Assembly: GCA_900542045.1 (NCBI GenBank)
Contig: UQMI01000055.1
Span: 1 to 21,495, forward strand
Origin: an uncultured Blautia sp.
GTDB lineage: Bacteria > Bacillota > Clostridia > Lachnospirales > Lachnospiraceae
Direction of reading: 5' to 3'
Length of the DNA: 21,495 nt
In this document: positions 15,730 through 21,495 of the stretch, one piece after another
How the letters are laid out: each line of letters begins with the position of its first letter
Position numbering within the stretch: position 1 is the stretch's first letter
Program-made: the position numbers and the translations under genes
Notes under the pieces: generated by a model
What the model was told of the DNA's origin: nothing
The model's database searches: none
What the model saw: only the letters and a program-made list of their open reading frames with translations

Positions 15730-18222
15730 ATGGAAGATAATATTTTTGATAAAGTCCATGAGGTGGATCTGAAAAGGACCATGGAGACCTCCTACATTGA
15801 TTACGCCATGAGTGTGATAGCAGCCAGGGCATTGCCGGATGTAAGAGATGGTCTGAAGCCTGTGCAGAGACGTGTGCTTTATTCCATGATAGAACTGAAT
15901 AATGGTCCGGATAAGCCTCATAGAAAATGTGCGCGTATCGTGGGTGATACCATGGGTAAATATCATCCACATGGTGACAGCTCGATTTACGGCGCACTGG
16001 TAAATATGGCTCAGGAATGGTCCACACGATATCCGCTGGTGGACGGGCATGGAAATTTTGGATCTGTGGATGGAGACGGAGCGGCGGCCATGCGTTATAC
16101 AGAAGCCCGTCTGAGTAAGATTTCCATGGAGATGCTGGCTGATATTGGCAAAAATACAGTGGATTTTGTGCCGAACTTTGATGAGACAGAGCGGGAGCCG
16201 GTAGTGCTGCCTTCCCGCTTTCCCAATTTGCTGGTGAACGGTACCTCCGGTATTGCCGTTGGAATGGCTACCAATATTCCGCCGCATAATCTGCGGGAAG
16301 TGGTCAATGGCGTGGTGCAGATCATTGACGATATTGTGGAAGAACGGGGAGAGACTACCATCGAGAGTATTCTGAATGTGGTTAAAGGACCGGATTTTCC
16401 TACAGGAGCAACGATCCTTGGCACCCGTGGAATAGAAGAGGCCTATCGTACCGGACGCGGAAAGATCCGCGTGCGTGCGGTGACAGATATTGAGACTCTG
16501 CCCAATGGAAAGAGCCGGATCGTCGTGACCGAACTGCCCTATATGGTAAATAAGGCCCGGCTGATCGAGAAAATTGCAGAGCTGGTGCGGGATAAGAAGA
16601 TTGACGGCATTACGGATCTGCGGGATCAGTCCAGCCGTGAAGGAATGTGTATCTGGATCGATCTTCGCAAAGATGTGAATGCAAATGTGATCCTGAATCA
16701 GCTGTACAAACATACGCAACTGCAGGATACTTTTGGTGTGATCATGCTGGCGCTGGTCAACAATGAGCCAAAAGTGCTGAATCTGCTGGATATGCTGAAA
16801 TATTACCTGGAGCACCAGGAAGATGTGGTGACCAGACGTACGCAGTATGAACTGAATAAAGCAGAAGAGCGTGCTCATATTTTAGAAGGTCTGCTGAAGG
16901 CACTGGATAATATTGACGAAGTGATCCGGATCGTAAGAGGGTCCCGGACAGCGCAGGAAGCAAAGACGGGATTGATGGAACGGTTCGAATTAAGTGATGC
17001 CCAGGCCCAGGCCATTGTAGATATGCGTCTGCGTGCGCTGACAGGTCTGGAGCGGGAAAAGCTGGAGGCAGAATATGCTGAATTAATGGAAAAAATCCGC
17101 AGATACAAAGCCATCTTAAGCGACAGGAAATTGCTGCTTCGCGTGATACGTGAAGAGATTCTTCAAATTGCGGATAAATATGGGGATGAGCGGCGTACGG
17201 CCATAGGTTATGACGAATACGACATTTCCACAGAGGATCTGATCCCCAGGGAAAATACGGTAATTGCTATGACAAAGCTAGGGTATATTAAGCGTATGAC
17301 CGTTGATAATTTCCGCAGTCAGCAAAGAGGCGGAAAAGGCGTGAAAGGAATGCAGACTCTTGAGGATGATTTCATCGAAGAGCTGCTGATGACCACGACC
17401 CACCATTATCTGATGTTTTTTACAAATACCGGAAAGGTTTATCGACTGAAAGCATACGAAATTCCAGAAGCCAGCCGTACAGCACGGGGAACGGCTATTA
17501 TCAATCTTCTGCAGCTGGTTCCGGGAGAAGTGATCACAGCAGTGATTCCTATTAACAAGTTTGAAGAGGGAAAATATCTGATGATGGCCACGAAGAAAGG
17601 CCTGGTGAAGAAAACGCCGATCCTGGATTATGTAAATGTGCGGAAGACTGGACTGGCGGCCATTTCACTCCGGGATGAGGATGAACTGATCGAGGTAAAA
17701 TCTACTGACAATCGAAAAGACATCATGCTGGTGACAAAATATGGAATGTGTATCCGTTTTAAAGAGACAGATGTAAGAAGTACCGGCCGTGTTTCCATGG
17801 GGGTTCGCGGAATGAATCTGACGGACGGCGATGAGGTAGTGGCAATGCAGCTCAGTTCCCAGGGGTATTACCTTCTTGTGGTATCGGAACACGGCATGGG
17901 AAAACGTACGTCTATCAGTGAATTCACGGTGCAGAACCGTGGTGGTAAAGGCGTAAAATGCTATAAGATCACGGAAAAGACCGGAAATGTTATTGGTGCG
18001 AAGGCAGTTAATGAAGAAAATGAAGTAATGGTCATTACTACAGAGGGAATCATTATCCGGATGAAGTGCTCGGAAATTTCCACATTGGGAAGAATTACAT
18101 CGGGTGTAAAACTGATTAATCTGGATGAAGGAGTGACTGTGGCAAGTTTTGCAAAAGTAAGGGAAAAAGCAGAAGAAAATCCAAAAGAAAATAAAGGGGA
18201 AGAACTAGAAGGAGAACAGTAA
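15730..18222 (+). CDS. gyrA: DNA gyrase subunit A
   Basis: The 830-residue DNA-cleaving subunit of gyrase. The catalytic tyrosine is Y123 ([11 protein letters not shown]). The quinolone-determining region reads [13 protein letters not shown]84 matches E. coli S83, but the E. coli D87 position is G88. The GyrA box QQRGGKG is at 531-537 and the beta-pinwheel repeats of the C-terminal domain follow (another RGGKG copy near 738), marking gyrase rather than topoisomerase IV. Start with an AGGAG-like site 10 nt upstream, 19 bp after gyrB. The downstream lipoprotein gene starts 1 nt after its stop. Confidence 0.98.
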   Translation: MEDNIFDKVHEVDLKRTMETSYIDYAMSVIAARALPDVRDGLKPVQRRVLYSMIELNNGPDKPHRKCARIVGDTMGKYHPHGDSSIYGALVNMAQEWSTRYPLVDGHGNFGSVDGDGAAAMRYTEARLSKISMEMLADIGKNTVDFVPNFDETEREPVVLPSRFPNLLVNGTSGIAVGMATNIPPHNLREVVNGVVQIIDDIVEERGETTIESILNVVKGPDFPTGATILGTRGIEEAYRTGRGKIRVRAVTDIETLPNGKSRIVVTELPYMVNKARLIEKIAELVRDKKIDGITDLRDQSSREGMCIWIDLRKDVNANVILNQLYKHTQLQDTFGVIMLALVNNEPKVLNLLDMLKYYLEHQEDVVTRRTQYELNKAEERAHILEGLLKALDNIDEVIRIVRGSRTAQEAKTGLMERFELSDAQAQAIVDMRLRALTGLEREKLEAEYAELMEKIRRYKAILSDRKLLLRVIREEILQIADKYGDERRTAIGYDEYDISTEDLIPRENTVIAMTKLGYIKRMTVDNFRSQQRGGKGVKGMQTLEDDFIEELLMTTTHHYLMFFTNTGKVYRLKAYEIPEASRTARGTAIINLLQLVPGEVITAVIPINKFEEGKYLMMATKKGLVKKTPILDYVNVRKTGLAAISLRDEDELIEVKSTDNRKDIMLVTKYGMCIRFKETDVRSTGRVSMGVRGMNLTDGDEVVAMQLSSQGYYLLVVSEHGMGKRTSISEFTVQNRGGKGVKCYKITEKTGNVIGAKAVNEENEVMVITTEGIIIRMKCSEISTLGRITSGVKLINLDEGVTVASFAKVREKAEENPKENKGEELEGEQ

Positions 18223-18223
18223 C

Positions 18224-18778
18224 GTGCGGAAAAGTAAGGGTGTTGTACTGATGGCGGTCGTACTGGCTCTGACACTTTGCTTCAACGGGTGCGGCGTGAA
18301 CACGAAGTCACCAGAGGGAGTGGTGAAATCTCTGTTTGAAGCCTGTGTAAAGGGGAAAGTGTCAAAAGCCATGCGGTGCTATGGTTTGGAAGAAGATGAG
18401 GACGAGGTGACAAAAGAAGATATAGAAGCTACGATTGCTTATTTTAAGGCTCATGAGGCAGACCGTATTGAATTGCAGGAATGTGATGTGATTGAGGAAT
18501 TTGACGGATATTCTTATGTATACATTACTTATGAGTTTCAAATGGACAAAAACAAAAACTATCCGGCAGTCAGTACATATCTGACGGGACAGAAAGATAA
18601 GAAATACTATGTGCTACCTTCCAAAGACATTGATGATGAACTGAAGGAAAAGACTTCGGAGGCATACCAGAAGTTTATGAAATCAGATGCATATAAAGAA
18701 TATACCAAGCAATACGATGCTTTTATGACAAAATATCCGGGCTACGAAGAGAAAGTTGCCGGTAAACTAAAAAAATAA
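18224..18778 (+). CDS. Small predicted lipoprotein of unknown function
   Basis: A 184-residue protein starting with GTG one base after the gyrA stop, with AAGGAG 10 nt upstream, so it is coupled to the gyrase operon. The N-terminus is RKSK, a hydrophobic stretch, and LCFNGC, a degenerate lipobox with C23. The mature part (KSPEGVVKSLFEACVKGKVSKAMRCYG...) resembles small NTF2-like/DUF4878-type extracytoplasmic domains, but the assignment is weak. The C-terminal half is rich in Lys and Tyr. The protein is probably anchored to the outer membrane leaflet. Function not recognised. Confidence 0.82.
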   Translation: MRKSKGVVLMAVVLALTLCFNGCGVNTKSPEGVVKSLFEACVKGKVSKAMRCYGLEEDEDEVTKEDIEATIAYFKAHEADRIELQECDVIEEFDGYSYVYITYEFQMDKNKNYPAVSTYLTGQKDKKYYVLPSKDIDDELKEKTSEAYQKFMKSDAYKEYTKQYDAFMTKYPGYEEKVAGKLKK

Positions 18779-18782
18779 TCAT

Positions 18783-18810
18783 AAGAGGGAGAATGCAAAT
18801 TCTCCCTTTT
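18783..18810 (+). terminator. Terminator of the gyrB-gyrA-lipoprotein operon
   Basis: A 12-bp stem (AAGAGGGAGAAT with ATTCTCCCTTTT, one G-T pair) around a GCAA loop, with four T's at the end of the 3' arm. It ends 22 nt before the fumarase alpha start, leaving no room for a promoter between them. Confidence 0.85.
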
Positions 18811-18832
18811 ATGGGCAGGAGGCGGCGAAAAT

Positions 18833-19675
18833 ATGCGGAATTTAGATGTAAAAGAAATTACGGAAAATCTGGAAGAAATGTGTTATGAGGCCAATCACAG
18901 CCTTTCTGCAGACATGCAGGAAAAACTCAATCAGGCATGTGAAACGGAACAGTCTCCCTTAGGAAAGCAGATTCTGGAACAGCTGAAGGAAAATCTGGCA
19001 ATTGCTGAAACGGACCGGATCCCTATTTGCCAGGATACAGGCATGGCGGTTGTTTTTATAGAGGTTGGGCAGGATGTGCATTTTACCGGAGGAAGTCTGG
19101 AGAAGGCAATCCAACAGGGGATCCGTCTGGGCTACCAAAACGGATTTCTGCGGAAGTCAGTCGTAGGTGATCCGATTATGCGTGAAAATACAAAGGACAA
19201 TACACCGGCTGTGATACATTACAACATTGTCCAGGGCGAACAGGTAAAACTCACGTTAGCTCCCAAAGGATTCGGAAGTGAAAATATGAGCAGAATCTAT
19301 ATGCTGAAGCCTGCGGATGGGCTGGAAGGGGTGAAGCAGGCAATTCTTTCAGCCGTACAGGAGGCGGGACCGAATGCCTGTCCGCCGATGGTAGTAGGCG
19401 TGGGGATCGGCGGCACATTTGAAAAGGCCGCTATTATGGCAAAGCAGGCCCTTGCGCGTCCGTTTTCAGAGAGACCGGAGACTGCCTGGGTCAGAGACCT
19501 GGAGGATGAGATGCTGAACAAGTTGAATTGTCTGGGGATTGGTCCAGGAGGATTGGGAGGCACCACAACAGCTCTGGCTGTAAATATTAATACGTATCCG
19601 ACCCACATTGCAGGATTGCCTGTAGCAGTAAATATTTGCTGCCATGTAAACCGGCATGTGACCAGGGTGTTGTAA
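18833..19675 (+). CDS. Fumarate hydratase class I, alpha subunit
   Basis: A 280-residue alpha subunit of the two-subunit, [4Fe-4S]-dependent fumarase/tartrate dehydratase family, which interconverts fumarate and malate. Motifs: PICQDTGMAVVFIEVG with C66, NACPPMVVGVGIGGT with C183, and GPGGLGGTTTALAVNI ... VNICCHVNRH with C269/C270; three cysteines would hold the cluster. Length is normal. AGGAGG lies 11 nt before the start. Its partner beta subunit is 118 bp downstream. L-tartrate dehydratase is the main alternative; the two cannot be told apart here. Probable role in the fermentative branch of the citrate cycle. Confidence 0.9.
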   Translation: MRNLDVKEITENLEEMCYEANHSLSADMQEKLNQACETEQSPLGKQILEQLKENLAIAETDRIPICQDTGMAVVFIEVGQDVHFTGGSLEKAIQQGIRLGYQNGFLRKSVVGDPIMRENTKDNTPAVIHYNIVQGEQVKLTLAPKGFGSENMSRIYMLKPADGLEGVKQAILSAVQEAGPNACPPMVVGVGIGGTFEKAAIMAKQALARPFSERPETAWVRDLEDEMLNKLNCLGIGPGGLGGTTTALAVNINTYPTHIAGLPVAVNICCHVNRHVTRVL

Positions 19676-19793
19676 GTCATATGCCAGCGGAAAATATCCG
19701 TATTCGGAAATGATTGAATGTTTGGGCACGATTAAAATCAAAAGGAGCAAAAGAGAAAGAAAATGCTGCCTGAGATACAGAACGGAGGAGAAT

Positions 19794-20345
19794 ATGAACA
19801 GAACCATTACAACACCCCTGACAAAAGAGGTGATCGCCGAATTGAAGGCGGGAGATTATGTGAAAATTTCTGGCGTATTGTATACAGCCAGGGATGCTGC
19901 GCACAAAAGAATGACAGAAAGCCTGGAAAAAGGGGAGGCGCTGCCCATTAATATAGAAGATATTGTAGTTTATTATATGGGACCGTCACCGGCCAGAGAA
20001 GGCAGGCCAATTGGATCTGCCGGACCCACTACCGCAAGCCGTATGGATAAGTATACTCCCAGGCTTTTGGATCTGGGATTGAAGGGGATGATCGGAAAAG
20101 GGAGGCGTTCACCGGAGGTGGTTGATGCTATTGTTCGGAATGGCGGGGTATATTTTGCGGCAGTAGGAGGCGCTGGAGCCCTGTTGTCCCAGAGAATCCT
20201 GAAATCAGAGGTGGTCGCATATGAGGATTTGGGAACGGAAGCGATCCGCCGACTGGAGGTGCGGGATTTCCCTGTGATTGTCGTAATTGATTCTGATGGA
20301 AATAATCTGTATGAAATTGCGGAAAAGGAGTGGAATAGATTATGA
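19794..20345 (+). CDS. Fumarate hydratase class I, beta subunit
   Basis: A 183-residue beta (swivel) subunit. Motifs: KISGVLYTARDAAHKRM (24-40), YMGPSPAREGRPIGSAGPTT (61-80), the KGMIGKGRRSPEV loop and VGGAGALLSQRI. Start taken at MNRTITTPLT, which has GGAGGAG 3 nt upstream and is the family's usual start; the longer frame to 19710 is not supported. Its stop overlaps the plsC start by 4 nt (ATGA). It needs the alpha subunit at 18833-19675. The 118-bp space between them shows no gene or clear signal. Confidence 0.92.
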   Translation: MNRTITTPLTKEVIAELKAGDYVKISGVLYTARDAAHKRMTESLEKGEALPINIEDIVVYYMGPSPAREGRPIGSAGPTTASRMDKYTPRLLDLGLKGMIGKGRRSPEVVDAIVRNGGVYFAAVGGAGALLSQRILKSEVVAYEDLGTEAIRRLEVRDFPVIVVIDSDGNNLYEIAEKEWNRL

Positions 20346-21058
20346 AACGAATTTTGCTGATGGTATTTAAAAATCTTCTCCTTGTTCCGGTGACCTGGTG
20401 TGTGTTGTGCTATTATGCTTCCCATGTGGATAAATTTACCGATGAGCAGCACAATAAAATGATGCGTTTTATTGTAAAACGTGCAAATTGGGGAGGGCGT
20501 GTGACTATTGAAACGCACGGAAAGGAGAATTTGCCCAAGAAAAACGGATATTTGATGTATCCTAACCATCAGGGGCTTTATGATGTGTTGGCGATTATGG
20601 ATGCCAGTCCTAATCCGTTTTCGGTTGTGGCAAAAAAAGAAATTGCGGATATTCCATTTCTGAAGCAGGTTTTTTCCTGTATGAGAGCGTATATGATTGA
20701 TCGTCAGGATGTGCGTCAGGGGCTGCAGGTAATTCTCGATGTGGCCCGGGATGTAAAAGAAGGGAAGAACTATGTTATTTTTGCGGAAGGGACCAGATCG
20801 AAGAATGGAAATCATCCGGGTGAGTTTAAGGGGGGGAGTTTTAAGGCGGCTACAAAGGCCAGATGCCCCATTGTTCCAGTGGCCCTGATCGATTCGTTTA
20901 AGCCATTCGATACCAACAGCATTCAGCCTGTGACGGTACAGGTGCATTTTTTGAAACCCTTGGAATACGACGAATATAAAGATATGAAGACCGTGGAAAT
21001 TGCGTCGGAAGTAAAGCGTAGAATAGAAGCGGTGATTGCGGAAAATGAGCGTAAATAA
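20342..21058 (+). CDS. plsC: 1-acyl-sn-glycerol-3-phosphate acyltransferase
   Basis: A 238-residue membrane-associated enzyme that adds the second acyl chain to lysophosphatidic acid to give phosphatidic acid. The acyltransferase motifs are present: NHQGLYD (H76, D81), the middle RAYMIDR block, FAEGTRS (148-153) and VPVALID. One N-terminal hydrophobic segment (about 5-25) anchors it. The start overlaps the fumarase beta stop by 4 nt, implying translational coupling. The consensus tRNA promoter follows 26 bp after its stop. Confidence 0.92.
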   Translation: MKRILLMVFKNLLLVPVTWCVLCYYASHVDKFTDEQHNKMMRFIVKRANWGGRVTIETHGKENLPKKNGYLMYPNHQGLYDVLAIMDASPNPFSVVAKKEIADIPFLKQVFSCMRAYMIDRQDVRQGLQVILDVARDVKEGKNYVIFAEGTRSKNGNHPGEFKGGSFKAATKARCPIVPVALIDSFKPFDTNSIQPVTVQVHFLKPLEYDEYKDMKTVEIASEVKRRIEAVIAENERK

Positions 21059-21084
21059 AAAGTTGAAAAAATAGGAAAAAACCG

Positions 21085-21113
21085 TTGACAAGACTTGGAT
21101 TTAAGGGTATAAT
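21085..21113 (+). promoter_or_regulatory. Consensus sigma-A promoter of tRNA-Ser
   Basis: TTGACA, 17-nt spacer, TATAAT: a perfect consensus. The transcript would start near 21120, about 50 nt before the mature tRNA; this leader has two small hairpins (21123-21137 and around 21147-21168). Confidence 0.9.
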
Positions 21114-21169
21114 CGTATTTGCTCTGACAGAGAGCAGTTTAATAATGTGCGGATGAAAATCCGGCATCT

Positions 21170-21257
21170 GGAGAAGTACTCAAGAGGCCGAAGAGGTGCC
21201 CCTGCTAAGGGTATAGGTCGCTAACGCGGCGCGAGGGTTCAAATCCCTCCTTCTCCG
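21170..21257 (+). tRNA. tRNA-Ser (anticodon GCU)
   Basis: An 88-nt cloverleaf. Acceptor arms GGAGAAG and CTTCTCC pair fully, discriminator G. Anticodon loop CTGCTAA gives anticodon GCU (codons AGC/AGU). The long variable arm (GTCGC/GCGGC) is typical of class II tRNA-Ser. T arm GAGGG-TTCAAAT-CCCTC. No encoded CCA. A small hairpin (21257-21271) follows but no strong T-run, so the end is probably made by processing. Confidence 0.95.
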
Positions 21258-21292
21258 TTCCCGAAAGGGACACAGAAATTTGAAAAATGTTG

Positions 21293-21321
21293 TTGACATT
21301 TGCAAATGGATGTGATAATAT
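21293..21321 (+). promoter_or_regulatory. rRNA operon promoter P1
   Basis: TTGACA, 17-nt spacer, TAATAT, then AATCAAGCTGCTTCG. It lies 36 bp past the tRNA-Ser gene. Strong tandem promoters of this kind precede rRNA operons in Clostridia; the rRNA itself is outside the window. Confidence 0.8.
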
Positions 21322-21397
21322 AATCAAGCTGCTTCGCGGGAGACCGAACGGAACAGCCCAGGCGCGAAAAAAGTTTGAAAAACACGAAAAAAAGTGG

Positions 21398-21426
21398 TTG
21401 ACAAACGAAATGCGCTGTGATATATT
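21398..21426 (+). promoter_or_regulatory. rRNA operon promoter P2
   Basis: TTGACA, 17-nt spacer, TATATT, then AGATAAGCTGCTTCG. The spacer ends CTGTGA, like the ATGTGA of P1, and the AAGCTGCTTCG block is shared, so P2 is a duplicate of P1 placed 105 bp downstream. Confidence 0.85.
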
Positions 21427-21432
21427 AGATAA

Positions 21433-21495
21433 GCTGCTTCGAGAGAGCGGCAAAGAACATTGATAACTGAACAGTGAGACACATGGACTCGAAAA
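21433..21495 (+). other. Probable rRNA operon leader, cut by the window end
   Basis: After P2, the stretch with TTGATAACTGAACAGTGA at 21460-21477 resembles the antitermination/processing leader upstream of 16S genes in Clostridia. The 16S gene is inferred to start beyond 21495. No coding sequence is seen. Confidence 0.55.

Noticed and set aside
19973..21091. 372-codon minus-strand frame opposite fumarase beta and plsC
   Set aside because: Antisense shadow spanning two conserved genes and their overlap.

Overview
The window looks like a chromosome segment from a gut-type Lachnospiraceae (Clostridia). This rests on the Firmicutes-style gyrB-gyrA pair, strong AGGAGG ribosome binding sites, a T-box leader, a two-subunit oxygen-sensitive class I fumarase, a tRNA-Ser without encoded CCA, and large secreted proteins built from YTG/Ig-like repeats with C-terminal fibronectin type III modules. 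Genus is not assigned.

Left half (1-11.7 kb), accessory: two very large paralogous secreted repeat proteins face each other, one on + (its start lies left of the window, ends 3772) and one on - (11579 to 7332). Their 3' ends form a long imperfect inverted repeat with a 101/102-identical core. Between them are a Phd/YefM antitoxin followed by a 25-codon stub of a Doc toxin, a BASS-family sodium-coupled transporter behind a complete T-box riboswitch (specifier probably AUC, isoleucine), a GNAT acetyltransferase whose 3' end is tandemly duplicated, and a two-gene nucleotidyltransferase/HEPN-like module with its own promoter and dyad operator.

Middle (11.6-13.8 kb): a 471-bp non-coding stretch, then a complete large serine recombinase facing away from the second surface-protein gene and sitting directly upstream of gyrB. 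No other phage or transposon gene is visible.

Right half (13.8-21.5 kb), core: gyrB, gyrA and a small lipoprotein gene probably form one transcript ending at a strong terminator. Fumarase alpha, fumarase beta and plsC follow. Next comes tRNA-Ser(GCU) behind a consensus promoter, then two tandem consensus promoters with duplicated discriminator and leader sequence typical of an rRNA operon, whose 16S gene would begin just past the window.

The most interesting points are the T-box-controlled BASS transporter, the inverted surface-protein cassette with a likely gene-conversion tract and a neighbouring lone recombinase, the decayed Phd-Doc pair, and the glycine at the quinolone-relevant position 88 of GyrA.
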